From: Curtobacterium sp. MCSS17_007
Lineage (GTDB): Bacteria > Actinomycetota > Actinomycetes > Actinomycetales > Microbacteriaceae
Length of the DNA stretch: 64,000 bases
Reading direction: 5' to 3'
Assembly: GCF_003234175.2 (NCBI RefSeq)
Contig: NZ_CP126257.1
Location: forward strand, 496,001 to 560,000
Shown: in pieces, positions 1-9,141 of the stretch
How the letters are laid out: each line of letters opens with the position of its first letter
How positions within the stretch are numbered: position 1 is the stretch's first letter
The notes under the pieces: generated by a model
Told to the model about the DNA's origin: nothing
What the model saw: the letters and a program-made list of their open reading frames with translations, nothing else
Database searches by the model: none
Program-made: the position numbers and the translations under genes

Positions 1-116
1 GGTGCAGCGACGTGCAGGCCGAGGGGCAGATCGCGATCGACCGCGCCGGCCAGGCCGTGTGGATGTGGGCGGGCGACGCGGTCGTGGTCTCCACGGACGG
101 CGGCAAGACGTGGTGA
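1..116 (+). CDS. C-terminal end of a secreted/BNR-repeat-like protein (partial)
   Basis: Open from the window edge, reading from base 3 to the TGA at 114-116. The last residues are VVVSTDGGKTW, which fits the Asp-box (BNR) signature SxDxGxTW found in beta-propeller proteins such as sialidase-like or photosynthesis-stability-like repeats. The stop falls directly after the Asp-box, so the protein ends inside or just at its last blade. It lies 13 bases upstream of the polysaccharide priming enzyme on the same strand and could be the last gene of an upstream unit. The rest of the gene lies outside the window, so the function cannot be decided. Confidence 0.55.
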   Translation, partial: CSDVQAEGQIAIDRAGQAVWMWAGDAVVVSTDGGKTW

Positions 117-129
117 GCCGGAGGCCCTG

Positions 130-1596
130 GTGACCGTGCAGGGCGAGCGCGCCGCGACCACTCCGGCGAGCACGCTGGAGTGGAGCCGCCGGTACTCGCG
201 CCGTGTGCTGCTCACCGACCTGCTCGCGTTGATCTGGGTCGTCTTCGGCGTGCAGATCGCCTGGCTCGGTTTCAGTTCCGACCTGGCGACCAACACCGCC
301 GACCTGCGGTTGAGCTACTTCGCGATCTCCGTGGTCGTCATCGCCGTGTGGATGATCGGTCTGGCCGTGTACGACACCCGGGGCCCGCGCGTCATCGGTG
401 TCGGCAGCACGGAGTACCGGCTGGTCGCGGACTCCAGCGTCCGCGTCTTCGGGCTCATCGCCATCGCGGCCTACCTGCTCCGGGTCGACCTGGCCCGCGG
501 GTACGTCCTCATCGCGTTCCCGGTCGGGATCCTCGTCCTGCTGCTGTCCCGCTGGATGTGGCGCCAGTGGCTCGTCGCGGAGCGCAGGCACGGCGGGTAC
601 TCCGCACGGGTGCTGCTCGTGGGTTCGACCGCGAGCGTGCTGCACATCGGCCGCGAGCTGGCACGGTCGCCGGAAGCCGGGTACCGGGTGGTCGGCGCGG
701 CGGTGTCGGGCGGTACGAGGGGCGTGCTGCCCGGCTCGACCATCGAGAGCTACGGCGGCATCGACGACGTCGCGGACGCCCTGCGCACCACGGGGGCCGA
801 CACGGTCGTCATCACCAGCTCGGACGACCTGCCGCCCGAGCGCGTTCGACAGCTGAGCTGGTCGCTCGAACCGGGTCGGCAGCACCTGGTCGTCGCGCCG
901 AGCCTGACCGACATCGGTGGCCCGCGCATCCACACCAGACCGGTTCAGGGCCTGCCACTCATCCACGTTGAGACGCCGACCTACTCCGGTCGGAAGCTCT
1001 ACACGAAGCGCGCCTTCGACCTGGTCGGATCGGCGCTGCTGATCGTCGTGCTGTCGCCGCTGCTGATCCTGCTCGCGATCCTGGTGAAGGCCGGCTCGAC
1101 CGGGCCGGTCTTCTTCCGCCAGGAACGTGTGGGCCTGAACGGCTCGACCTTCCACATGATCAAGTTCCGCTCCATGGTCGTCGATGCTGAGGCCCGTCTG
1201 CAGGAGCTCAGCACACTCGACCGGGCCGAGGGCAACACCGTCCTGTTCAAGATGAAGGACGACCCCCGCGTCACCCGCATCGGCGCGTTCATGCGGCGGT
1301 ACAGCCTGGACGAGGTGCCGCAGCTGTTCAACGTGCTGCTCGGCACCATGTCCCTCGTTGGGCCGCGTCCGCCGCTCGCGCGCGAGGTCGAGCGGTACGA
1401 CCAGCATGTGCACCGTCGGTTCCTGGTGAAGCCGGGAATGACCGGACTATGGCAGGTGAGTGGGCGCTCCAATTTGTCGTGGGAGGACTCAGTTCGCTTG
1501 GATCTGTTCTATGTCGAAAATTGGTCCCTTGTGGCGGATCTCGTCATCTTGTGGAAGACGCTACGAGCTGTCGTAGGTGGTGGAGGAGCATATTGA
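130..1596 (+). CDS. Exopolysaccharide priming polyprenyl glycosylphosphotransferase
   Basis: 488 residues, GTG start with GGAGG five bases upstream (120-124). It should transfer a sugar-1-phosphate from UDP-sugar to undecaprenyl phosphate at the inner face of the membrane, the first step of surface glycan assembly. Four membrane segments lie near residues 27-48, 62-81, 103-120 and 126-144, then a nucleotide-binding-like middle domain (about 155-275), a fifth hydrophobic segment (297-320) and the catalytic bacterial sugar-transferase domain. Family motifs are visible: KFRSM 345-349, DEVPQ 394-398, GPRP 411-414 and KPGMTGLWQVSGR from 434. This is the usual length for WbaP/CpsE/WcaJ-like enzymes. 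Base composition drops abruptly in the last 45 codons (after about 1455), suggesting a recombination junction inside the 3' end. The exact sugar is not predictable. Confidence 0.93.
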   Translation: MTVQGERAATTPASTLEWSRRYSRRVLLTDLLALIWVVFGVQIAWLGFSSDLATNTADLRLSYFAISVVVIAVWMIGLAVYDTRGPRVIGVGSTEYRLVADSSVRVFGLIAIAAYLLRVDLARGYVLIAFPVGILVLLLSRWMWRQWLVAERRHGGYSARVLLVGSTASVLHIGRELARSPEAGYRVVGAAVSGGTRGVLPGSTIESYGGIDDVADALRTTGADTVVITSSDDLPPERVRQLSWSLEPGRQHLVVAPSLTDIGGPRIHTRPVQGLPLIHVETPTYSGRKLYTKRAFDLVGSALLIVVLSPLLILLAILVKAGSTGPVFFRQERVGLNGSTFHMIKFRSMVVDAEARLQELSTLDRAEGNTVLFKMKDDPRVTRIGAFMRRYSLDEVPQLFNVLLGTMSLVGPRPPLAREVERYDQHVHRRFLVKPGMTGLWQVSGRSNLSWEDSVRLDLFYVENWSLVADLVILWKTLRAVVGGGGAY

Positions 1597-2702
1597 ACAG
1601 GTCGGTTATCACCCTCGCTCATGATTACATAACGCAACGCGGTGGAGCGGAGCGTGTTGTGCTCGCACTCCATCGGGCAATGCCGGAATCACCCATCGTC
1701 ACAGCCCTGTTCAACATAAACGGGACATTCCCTGATTTCGCCGGCGCGGATGTGCGGAGCTCCTTCCTCAACCGGCTACCAATCTTTCGGAAGAACCCTC
1801 AGGCCGCCCTTGTCGCATTGCCGTTCGCATGGATGCTTCGGCGCGAAGTCCGCTCAGAAGGAGTGTTGATCAGTTCCTCGGGGTGGGCCCATGGGATCCG
1901 AGTGGCGCGAGGGACCAAGAAGGTCGTTTACTGTCACAATCCCCCGCGATGGCTGTATCAGACCGAGGACTATCTGTTGGGCAGAAAGCTGCCGATCCGC
2001 TGGGTACTCGCAACGGTCGCACCGCTTCTTCGCCTATGGGATCAGCATGCTGCCCGAGGCGTCGATACCTACCTCGCCAATTCAACATCGGTGCAGAAAC
2101 GTATCGAAGAGGCTTACGGCCGACACGCTGATGTAGTGTTCCCGCCGGTGATGATCGATGCGGAGGGACCTCAGGAGATCCCCGCACCCGACTTGCCGAC
2201 AAACTATTTCCTAGCCGTCGGTAGGAGGCGCGGTTATAAGGGTATCGAGAAGATTGCCCAGGCCTTTGCGGGAATGCCGGAACAAAACCTTGTCATTGTC
2301 GGCGAGATGCCAGCTGCGCTGCCGGGGAACGTTCGAGTAGTCCGAGACGTTTCCGATGCTGGACTCAGGTGGTTGTACGCCCATGCACAGGCACTCGTGA
2401 GCATCGCCCGTGAAGACTTCGGATTGAGCCCTTTGGAAGCGAACGCTTTCGGTACGCCAGCTCTGCTGGTCAGGAGCGGGGGGTTCGTAGATTCCCTCGA
2501 CGAGGGCGTCTCCGGTTTGTTCTTCGCAAGCATCGATGCTCCAACGATGATTGCCAGTATCAGAAACTTCCCCAAACAGTGGGACAGGGGCGCTATCAAA
2601 GCGCATGCTGGAAAGTTCAACGAAACGGCCTTCGTGGAGAAGCTTTTGTCATATTTTCCATCGTCCCCAGGGGCTTCGCTGGACCGGGACCGCGCAAGTT
2701 GA
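1593..2702 (+). CDS. Glycosyltransferase, GT4 family (WbaZ-like)
   Basis: 369 residues from a TTG start at 1593 that overlaps the preceding TGA (TTGA) and has GGAGGAG at 1582-1588. An upstream extension of the frame to 1449 runs inside the previous gene and is not credible. The N-terminus HDYITQRGGAERVVLALH is typical of GT4 mannosyl/rhamnosyltransferases that bind the acceptor through an N-terminal Rossmann fold. The C-terminal donor site carries EDFGLSPLEANAFGTPAL (near residue 273), the E-x7-E motif of retaining GT4 enzymes. Cytoplasmic, adding a sugar to the lipid-linked repeat unit. It is AT-richer than flanking chromosomal genes. Donor sugar unknown. Confidence 0.88.
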   Translation: MNRSVITLAHDYITQRGGAERVVLALHRAMPESPIVTALFNINGTFPDFAGADVRSSFLNRLPIFRKNPQAALVALPFAWMLRREVRSEGVLISSSGWAHGIRVARGTKKVVYCHNPPRWLYQTEDYLLGRKLPIRWVLATVAPLLRLWDQHAARGVDTYLANSTSVQKRIEEAYGRHADVVFPPVMIDAEGPQEIPAPDLPTNYFLAVGRRRGYKGIEKIAQAFAGMPEQNLVIVGEMPAALPGNVRVVRDVSDAGLRWLYAHAQALVSIAREDFGLSPLEANAFGTPALLVRSGGFVDSLDEGVSGLFFASIDAPTMIASIRNFPKQWDRGAIKAHAGKFNETAFVEKLLSYFPSSPGASLDRDRAS

Positions 2703-3766
2703 GGATCGTTGTCGTCTGTCGATCGACGGTGGCGCACCGCCGGTCCGGCGGCATGGAGCAGCTCACACATGATCTTTCCGTGTGGTGGAGTAAGGCTGGA
2801 CATGAGGTTGTATGCCTGACAACACCCGGCGGATCCTTGCCTGCGCCCTATCGAGTGATAGAAACATGTGGCCCGTCCGCCCGGTACTCGCGACGATGGC
2901 GGCGATCGTTGGTCGGGGCTATAGGGGCGCTAGAGCCAGATATCATCCTCAGCGTCAGCGGGGCAGCGCACGGACGTCTCGTAAGACAATCGGTTACGCC
3001 CGTGGTACTGCAGGCTCACGGAACCTCCTTTGATGAGTTCCGGACTAAGCTGCGTTCTCGCAGGCCGTTCAGCTGGTTGAAGGCGTCGAAGAACCTCTTG
3101 GGACTTATGAGTGACGCTCAAAATTATCGCCGGTACGCGCACTCGATTGCTGTGAGTGAACGTGTGGCTCGTTCGATGAATAACATGCCGACGGCCCTTC
3201 GGGTTCAAAGTGTTGAAGTAATCGAGAACGGTGTAGCAGGGGGTTTGGCCCAACAACGCCCGGCTCGCTCTCCTGGTCAGTCCCTGCGAGTCGGCTACGT
3301 TGGTCGGCTCCACCACGAGAAGGGGCTCGATCGACTGCTCCTGGCAGCGGAGGGTCAAAACTGGAAGTTGCAGGTTTTGGGGAATGGTCCGGAGGAGGCG
3401 AACCTCCGGCGCCTGGCGGGGCCTAACGTGCATTTCGTCGGGAAGGTCCCGCATGATGAGGTACTTTCCCGATTGGCCCAGTTGGATGTTCTTGTAGTGC
3501 CGTCAAGGCGGATTGAGGGATTGCCATTAGTCGTCCTCGAAGCACTAAGTCTTGGTGTGCGGTGTGCGGTGTCCGAGTCGGTTGCACAGTCATTTGGGGC
3601 CGACCTTCCGGAGGGGGTGGTCAGTTTTTCGGGTGGTAGCGATGCGCTCCGCAGTGCAGTTCATGACGTAGCACCTCAAAGCGCCCACCTGCCGGCGCGA
3701 TTCACGATTGAACATACGGCTCGCAGGTATCTAGATTCGATGGCGGCAGTTGTGGAGGTGCGCTGA
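2699..3766 (+). CDS. Glycosyltransferase, GT4 family
   Basis: 355 residues from TTG at 2699, again overlapping the previous stop as TTGA. The frame stays open upstream but that part overlaps the preceding glycosyltransferase. The start keeps the RIVVVCRSTVAHRRSGGMEQ sequence, the glycine-rich acceptor-side loop expected at the N-terminus. The C-terminal half has GYVGRLHHEKGLDRLL followed by EGLPLVVLEALSLGV, the GT4 nucleotide-sugar site with its E-x7-E pair. The ribosome site before TTG is weak, so translation probably depends on coupling to the upstream gene. Its role is sugar addition to the polysaccharide repeat unit at the cytoplasmic membrane face; specificity is unknown. Confidence 0.86.
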   Translation: MRIVVVCRSTVAHRRSGGMEQLTHDLSVWWSKAGHEVVCLTTPGGSLPAPYRVIETCGPSARYSRRWRRSLVGAIGALEPDIILSVSGAAHGRLVRQSVTPVVLQAHGTSFDEFRTKLRSRRPFSWLKASKNLLGLMSDAQNYRRYAHSIAVSERVARSMNNMPTALRVQSVEVIENGVAGGLAQQRPARSPGQSLRVGYVGRLHHEKGLDRLLLAAEGQNWKLQVLGNGPEEANLRRLAGPNVHFVGKVPHDEVLSRLAQLDVLVVPSRRIEGLPLVVLEALSLGVRCAVSESVAQSFGADLPEGVVSFSGGSDALRSAVHDVAPQSAHLPARFTIEHTARRYLDSMAAVVEVR

Positions 3767-4884
3767 TGAGCGATCTTTCTGTCGGCGTATTCCGTCATAC
3801 GCACGGTCGACTTTCCGAGCAGTTCATCGAGGGACAGGCGCTTGCCTTCCAGCGGTACCGCCCTGTTCTGTTGTCTCGCGACGACGTACAATCGGAGCGG
3901 TCGCAGATTCGGACTTTCAGATCGTCGTACCCTATCGTGTCTCTGGCGTACCGTGCAGGCTTGCGCGGCGCGGTCGGAGGTTTCCTCGCGGACGCACAGG
4001 TGGACGTTTTGCACGCTCACTTTGGTGTCGAAGGTGCTTTCGTGCGTAAAGCAGCTCATGCACGGCGGCTGCCGCTAGTAGTTACTCTCCACGGCTACGA
4101 CGTGCTTCTCAGCGATAGCGCACTACGCAGGTCCGGCAAACCGGCCTTGCTGGCCTACTCCATTTGGCGTCGGGAACTCTTCGCCGACGGTGATGTGCAA
4201 TTCATCGCGGTATCGAAGTTTCTTGCGTCGCGTGCTGCAGAGCACGGGCTCGATCCCGCGCGAGTGCAGGTAATTCCCACGGGCATCGACACTTCGGTGC
4301 TGAAACCGACTGCCTTACCTGAGGAGCCCAGAATTGTCCACGTTGCGCGTCTCGTGGACTTCAAGGGCACGGAGGACCTGTTGTCTGCATTCGACCTCGT
4401 GCGGAAGCGATTGCCGAGCGTGACACTGGACATTGTTGGTGACGGGCCACTCCGAGGCCACCTTGAGGCGCACTCCCGAGCTCTCGGTCTTCAGCACGTC
4501 GTGACATTTCATGGCGCGCTTCCGCATGCCCAAACGATCGGCTTCATTGAGAGGGCACGCGTGCTTTGTTTACCTTCCCGCAGCGTGGAAGACGGAGGTA
4601 CCGAGGGACTCGGGCAGGTCTCGCTTGAGGCGATGGCTCTTGGTCGCTTAGTGGTCGCCTCCGAGACCGGCGGCATACCAGAGGTAATTTCGAATGGAAA
4701 AGACGGTCTTCTGGTTCCAGAACGATCGGCCGGTGCCCTTGCGGAAGCGCTGGTGCATGCGCTCGATGGAGACGGCATCGGCGAGCTTGCAGAGCGGGGA
4801 CGGCGGAAAGTGGAAGAGCAATTCGACGTTCGTCGACAAGCGGCCCTTGTGGAAAACGTGTACGACAAGGCGCGAGGAGCATGA
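3766..4884 (+). CDS. Glycosyltransferase, GT4 family (WcaL/AmsK-like)
   Basis: 372 residues; ATG overlaps the preceding TGA by one base. The N-terminal domain has LHAHFGVEGAFVRKAA and LVVTLHGYDVLLSD, a pattern familiar from colanic-acid or amylovoran glycosyltransferases acting late in repeat-unit assembly. The C-terminal donor domain has VARLVDFKGTEDLLSAF, IVGDGPLR and EGLGQVSLEAMALGRLVVAS, with the E-x7-E pair. The ESSENTIAL GT4 fold is intact from end to end. It contains a TTA leucine codon (4648), rare in high-GC actinobacteria, in line with acquisition from elsewhere. Part of the six-gene overlapping run 130-7282. The linkage it forms is unknown. Confidence 0.88.
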   Translation: MSDLSVGVFRHTHGRLSEQFIEGQALAFQRYRPVLLSRDDVQSERSQIRTFRSSYPIVSLAYRAGLRGAVGGFLADAQVDVLHAHFGVEGAFVRKAAHARRLPLVVTLHGYDVLLSDSALRRSGKPALLAYSIWRRELFADGDVQFIAVSKFLASRAAEHGLDPARVQVIPTGIDTSVLKPTALPEEPRIVHVARLVDFKGTEDLLSAFDLVRKRLPSVTLDIVGDGPLRGHLEAHSRALGLQHVVTFHGALPHAQTIGFIERARVLCLPSRSVEDGGTEGLGQVSLEAMALGRLVVASETGGIPEVISNGKDGLLVPERSAGALAEALVHALDGDGIGELAERGRRKVEEQFDVRRQAALVENVYDKARGA

Positions 4885-6050
4885 GCAAGACCTCGCGCGT
4901 GACGGTGATCTCCACGGCGGACTGGGATCATCCAATTCAAACTAACAAGCAGCACGTGGCGCGGACTCTTGCAGCGATGGGCTGGCAGGTTCTTTACATA
5001 GAATCATTGGCCTTGCGGCCGATCACTGCTCGTGTGGACGGCGACCGATCCCGCGTGCTGAAGCGTCTTATCGGCGCCCTCAAGGGTCTACGACGAGTAC
5101 AGCCGAATATCCTAGTGGCGTCTCCCTTGGTTCTACCAGACTGGCGACGCCGTTGGGTCCGTCGGGTGAATAAGGTTGCGCTTGCTATTCAGGCATGGGC
5201 CTGGAGACTTCGAGTCGGCCGATCCGAGCTTGTGCTGGTGTACTCACCGCCAGGCGTGCTACTTCTCGGCGCGCTGGGTGCACTCGATTCTCATGGCCGA
5301 ACCAAGGTAATCTACCATTGCGTTGACGACATCGCTGCGCAGCCCGACATGCCGGCAGATCTGATCGATGGCTGGGAGCGGCGGCTGGTCGAGATCGCAA
5401 GAGGAGTCGCCACCACTGCTCCAGAACTCACCAGGCGCGTGCGGGCGCTGGGGGCGCTGAACGTTCTTGAGCAGACGAACGTTGTCGATTTTCCACGGTT
5501 CGAGACGGCTAGGGCGGCCGTCGCGGCTCGACCGCGAGGTCGCACTGTCGGTTTCCTGGGGGCGATCAGTCTCTATAAATTTAATCTATCATGGGTCATC
5601 GAGGCGGCATTAGCTCTGCCCGATGCCACTTTCGAGTTGTACGGTCCGGTCGGCGAAGGAGAATCCGGAGTTTCCAGCTCGTCATTCGCTTTGCCCGTCA
5701 ATGTTCATTTGCGGGGGTCGGTGGCACTCGAGGAGGTGCCTTCGGTCATGGCCAATTTTGATGTCGCGATGATCCCGGCTCCTCTCAATCGCTACACAGA
5801 GTCCATGTTCCCCATGAAATTCTTCGAGTACCTGGCCGCCGGGGTGCCCGTCGTCGCGTCAGATCTTCCGGCGCTCCGGCAATTTTCAGAGGTGCTCATG
5901 GTGGCTCGAACTGTTGACGATTTTGTTTCTGCAATCAAACGAACTCTCGAAGGAGAAGGTGCCTCGTTCGGTGATCGGGTCCGCGTCGCAGCACGATTCA
6001 CTTACGAGGGTCGGACTCGAGAAATGCTAGAGACGATCGAACGGTGGTGA
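4881..6050 (+). CDS. Glycosyltransferase, GT4-like
   Basis: 389 residues; ATG start overlaps the previous stop by four bases (ATGA). The N-terminus has the TNKQHVARTLAAMG pattern seen in a GT4-like group (TuaH-type) that acts on surface glycans. The middle contains LVLVYSPPGVL and YHCVDDIAAQPD, and the C-terminal half has TVGFLGAISLYKFNLSWV and MFPMKFFEYLAAGVPVVASD, where the phosphate-binding and ribose-binding loops of the GT-B fold lie. No signal peptide or membrane segment is seen, so it should be cytoplasmic or peripheral. Directly followed by the flippase with a seven-base overlap. Specificity cannot be told from sequence. Confidence 0.83.
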   Translation: MSKTSRVTVISTADWDHPIQTNKQHVARTLAAMGWQVLYIESLALRPITARVDGDRSRVLKRLIGALKGLRRVQPNILVASPLVLPDWRRRWVRRVNKVALAIQAWAWRLRVGRSELVLVYSPPGVLLLGALGALDSHGRTKVIYHCVDDIAAQPDMPADLIDGWERRLVEIARGVATTAPELTRRVRALGALNVLEQTNVVDFPRFETARAAVAARPRGRTVGFLGAISLYKFNLSWVIEAALALPDATFELYGPVGEGESGVSSSSFALPVNVHLRGSVALEEVPSVMANFDVAMIPAPLNRYTESMFPMKFFEYLAAGVPVVASDLPALRQFSEVLMVARTVDDFVSAIKRTLEGEGASFGDRVRVAARFTYEGRTREMLETIERW

Positions 6051-7282
6051 GGTCGTCGCGATGGCGTTCTGCGGGGGGACGATTCCTCGGGTTCGGTGTG
6101 GTTCCGGCGCTTTCGCTTGCATCCTCGGTCGTTCTCCTTCCGTTGGTCGCTCACCGCTTTGGTCCACTCGGCTGGTCCTCGATCTCTGTGGGAACGGCGA
6201 TCGGCGCCTATGCAGGTGTCGTCATTGGGCTCAGTTGGCCGATCACCGGACCTCATCGAGTGGCGCGCGCAAACGCTGGAGATCGCAGAGCCATTTACTG
6301 GCAGAGCCTTCGAAGCCGCGCGCTAGTGTTTGTCTGCGCGCTGCTCCCGGTGGTGGTCTTGGCGGGCCTATTGACGGCGAGCGGTCCGTATATGCTGACC
6401 ACGGTTCTCGTTGCCGTGGGGATCTCGCTGAATGGGTTCACGGCGGCCTGGTATTTCGCGGGGACTGGGTCCCCGTGGCTGCTCGTGCGCAACGAGGCGT
6501 TGATTCGGTGCGGAAACTACCTCCTCATCATCCTGGCTCTTTCCCTTGGGGCCCCATTCTGGTTTTACGGGGCTGCAATCGTCGCGTCCGGAGTCCTCAT
6601 GCTGGTGGCGAATTGGTTTACCATCATGGGCGGTCGCTCCCTTAGGCCTGCATCAGGCTCGGTGTCCAGGGAACCCGTGCGCGAGCAGATATCCGGCGCC
6701 GCGGCGCGTTTTGCAAACTCCGCTTTTACCACCCTCACGCCCGTGCTCTTCGCGTTGGCTCACCCGACCGCATTGTCCGCCTTCACCGCTCTTGACCAGC
6801 TACAAAAGGCTGCAAATAACGGTCTTGGCGCGTTCCCGCAGGCTCTGGTGGGCTTCGTGTCGCGCCTGAACGGTGCGCCGCTCCTCCATCGACTTCGTCT
6901 TGTCATCGTGACGGGTTGTTGCTCTGCCATTATTGGCTGTCTCGTCTTTGCGCTTATTGGACCTGAGCTCATTCGTGGGCTGTACCGCGGCAAGGTCGAT
7001 CCTGATTTCTCTGCCAGTGTCCTAGTGGGCGTTACGATCGCTATGCTTTTTCTTGGGCAGCTTTTGCAGCAAGTGGTACTTGTGCCGGCTGGCATGGTAG
7101 CGACATCGTATGCCGTGATGGCTTCAGTGAGTCTTTCTGGTATTCCTGTATTCATGGGTGTGTCCAGGACCTTCGGTGTCACTGGCGGCGTGGCTGTTAT
7201 TGCGTCGGTCGCTACGCTGATCGCGCTGTGCTACTTGGTCTTGGCCGCACGTGGAATGCGCAGGATGAGCGCTGGTGGATAA
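6044..7282 (+). CDS. Polysaccharide flippase, Wzx/MATE-like membrane protein
   Basis: 412 residues, almost entirely hydrophobic helices with short loops, about 12 segments, as expected for Wzx/PST flippases (MOP superfamily). It should move the lipid-linked repeat unit across the membrane. The start is GTG at 6044 or GTG at 6047, both overlapping the end of the upstream glycosyltransferase. GSGAAARFANS and the early PALSLASSVVLLPLVAHRFG stretch resemble the first helix of oligosaccharide flippases. It is the last gene of the overlapping run and is followed by a 521-base gap. Base composition matches the AT-richer glycosyltransferases rather than the following polymerase gene, so these five genes probably arrived together. 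Confidence 0.82.
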   Translation: MVRSSRWRSAGGRFLGFGVVPALSLASSVVLLPLVAHRFGPLGWSSISVGTAIGAYAGVVIGLSWPITGPHRVARANAGDRRAIYWQSLRSRALVFVCALLPVVVLAGLLTASGPYMLTTVLVAVGISLNGFTAAWYFAGTGSPWLLVRNEALIRCGNYLLIILALSLGAPFWFYGAAIVASGVLMLVANWFTIMGGRSLRPASGSVSREPVREQISGAAARFANSAFTTLTPVLFALAHPTALSAFTALDQLQKAANNGLGAFPQALVGFVSRLNGAPLLHRLRLVIVTGCCSAIIGCLVFALIGPELIRGLYRGKVDPDFSASVLVGVTIAMLFLGQLLQQVVLVPAGMVATSYAVMASVSLSGIPVFMGVSRTFGVTGGVAVIASVATLIALCYLVLAARGMRRMSAGG

Positions 7283-7803
7283 TCGGTTTTCCTGCGCCTC
7301 GCACACGCTTGGACGTCGCAGGGAGCGGCCTCGGATACGATCCTCGCAAAACGTGTTCTCACGAGCGCCTCTGTTTATGCCCAGCTACTCCTGACCCTGG
7401 TTCGGTTGTCGGCGGAAGGCGGAGGTCGAGCGCTTCCGCGGAGCAAGCGCCGGACTGGAGGGGATGGCAGTTCTTGCGCGCCAGATCGTGGCGTTCGTGT
7501 TCGGGACTGCAGGGGGTGAAGTGGCCGCGGGTCGGTGGGGTGTGCCCGTCGACCGAAATCACTAGTCTTGCTCTGCTTCACCCAACGGGGCGAGCGGACA
7601 TTCCTGAGTGGCGGACGAGTGGCAAACCTACTGGTCGTGCCGGAAGCTGTCGCTCGCGGACTCCGCGTTGCCGGACGGCTTACTTCCGACTGCACAGGCT
7701 GGTGCGAGCGCCTCAGCGCCGGGTCCGGCGACCGACTGTCAGCGGGGCCGCGTTGCTGAGATGAGGAAGCGTCCGCTAACCTCACGACGTTGAAGGGGGC
7801 ACG
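7283..7803. other. Gene-free gap between flippase and polymerase genes
   Basis: No convincing gene. Frames are open in several phases but show no family likeness or consistent codon pattern. An 8-base inverted repeat GGGTGAAG (7514-7521) / CTTCACCC (7576-7583) encloses about 54 bases, and a second, GCGCTT/AAGCGC, lies near 7430-7450. The gap separates the AT-richer block from the GC-rich polymerase gene, so it may be a degenerated gene or recombination scar. A promoter for the polymerase gene is expected near its right end but no clear hexamers are seen; GAAGGGGG at 7791-7798 serves as its ribosome site. Confidence 0.4.
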
Positions 7804-9141
7804 GTGGATCATTTCGCGCTCGTCGCCGCAGCGCTCCTTGCGCTCACTCTTGCCGGCTTCACGCTGACGCTCCGTCGGCACAGCCGGCTGTACATCCTCG
7901 CGTTCCTCGCGATCCCTCAGTTCTACGTGCCAGGGATCCCGGTCCCACTGGCGCAGGCGTACGCCGTGTTTCTCCTCGCCGCGTCTTTCTTCGACCGGGA
8001 CCTGCGCATCGGGAACCGCGGCATCACGATCCCCGTCGGCGTCCTGGCCGCTCTCACCGCGGTCGCGTTGATCGTGCCGCCGCACCCCAGCAGCGCGACG
8101 AACATCCTCGTCTACTACGCCACCTGGGCGTGCATGCTCCGCTACGTCTGGGCCGAGCGGCAGAACCCGCGCCACCTCAGCATCGCGATGGCATGGACCC
8201 TCCCGTGGATTTTCTTTGAAGCCATCCTCACGGTGGTCTTCCGCGCGCTGCCTGCGCTCGAAAACACCTTCTTGCGCTCTCAAGCCGCGGAACTTCTCAT
8301 CGGCCCAGCTGCGCCCGCACTCTTCGCCGGCGAACGCAACAACGTCCTTGACCCGGCGAAGGCCGGCGGCCTATTTGTCAACGGCAATGTCGCATCCATG
8401 TTCCTCGGCGTTGCCTGTTTCTTCATAGCGATCCTCGCCCGACGCACCCACAGCCGCGCGCTCGGGTTGCTCGCGATCGCCACCCTCGGTGCGGTCGTCG
8501 CGACCGGCTCCAAAACCGGTATCGTCCTCGCGATCCTCATGCCCCTCATCGCCTGGGCATTGATCCACGTCGCGCGCGCCCGCGGCCGATCGTTCATCCT
8601 CCCCGCCCTGCTTGTCGTCGCCGCGGCCTCCATCGCCGCACCAACGGTCGTCACCGCCCTGTTCCCGTCGTTCACCGCCCGCGGGGACGTCGCCCTCGGG
8701 ACACGTGGTGGCCTGTGGGACCTGGCCGGGCGGCTGTTCCTCGAGCATCCGTTTCTCGGCGTTGGGTGGGAAGGGTTCCAGGAGTACGCCCTGCGTTATA
8801 CGGGCAGCTCCTTCCCGCCGCACAACCTCATCATCGCGGGATGGTCGAACACCGGCATACTCGGCGCAGCCGCGGTCGTCGCCGTCATCCTCGTTTGCGT
8901 CATTGGAGGATTGCGCTCCACCTTCGCCACCGAGGATCTGCAGGAACGGCGCGTGATCGTCTACGCGCTTTGCGGCGTCGTCTGGGTGTTCGTACACGGC
9001 ATGGCCGACAACACGACCATTTACGGGGAACCGAAGACGATGTTCCTCCTGACCGTGCTTCTCGGGCTCACGCTCCTGCCGAAGCCCACCGCGACCCAGC
9101 CCACGCTGCAACTTCGCCTCGCGAGCCAGCTCACGCAATGA
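7804..9141 (+). CDS. O-antigen ligase/polymerase-like membrane protein (Wzy type)
   Basis: 445 residues from GTG with GAAGGGGG just upstream. Roughly 11-12 membrane helices with a long periplasmic-side loop near residues 290-350 that contains RGGLWDLAGRLFLEHPFLGVGWEGF and the following PPHNLIIAGWSN. This GxGxxxF...HN pattern is typical of the O-antigen ligase/Wzy superfamily (Wzy_C), where the H-N pair sits in the catalytic loop. It should join exported repeat units into long chains outside the membrane. The gene returns to the high-GC composition of the chromosome. Its stop overlaps an ATG that opened a now broken acyltransferase gene. Confidence 0.85.
   Translation: MDHFALVAAALLALTLAGFTLTLRRHSRLYILAFLAIPQFYVPGIPVPLAQAYAVFLLAASFFDRDLRIGNRGITIPVGVLAALTAVALIVPPHPSSATNILVYYATWACMLRYVWAERQNPRHLSIAMAWTLPWIFFEAILTVVFRALPALENTFLRSQAAELLIGPAAPALFAGERNNVLDPAKAGGLFVNGNVASMFLGVACFFIAILARRTHSRALGLLAIATLGAVVATGSKTGIVLAILMPLIAWALIHVARARGRSFILPALLVVAAASIAAPTVVTALFPSFTARGDVALGTRGGLWDLAGRLFLEHPFLGVGWEGFQEYALRYTGSSFPPHNLIIAGWSNTGILGAAAVVAVILVCVIGGLRSTFATEDLQERRVIVYALCGVVWVFVHGMADNTTIYGEPKTMFLLTVLLGLTLLPKPTATQPTLQLRLASQLTQ

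Noticed and set aside
1449..1592. Upstream extension of the first GT4 glycosyltransferase
   Set aside because: Lies within the priming enzyme's conserved end; the TTG at 1593 has a good ribosome site and overlap.
7228..7764. 178-codon frame in the gap after the flippase gene
   Set aside because: No start context, no family likeness, and starts inside the flippase gene; composition is not typical of a protein.
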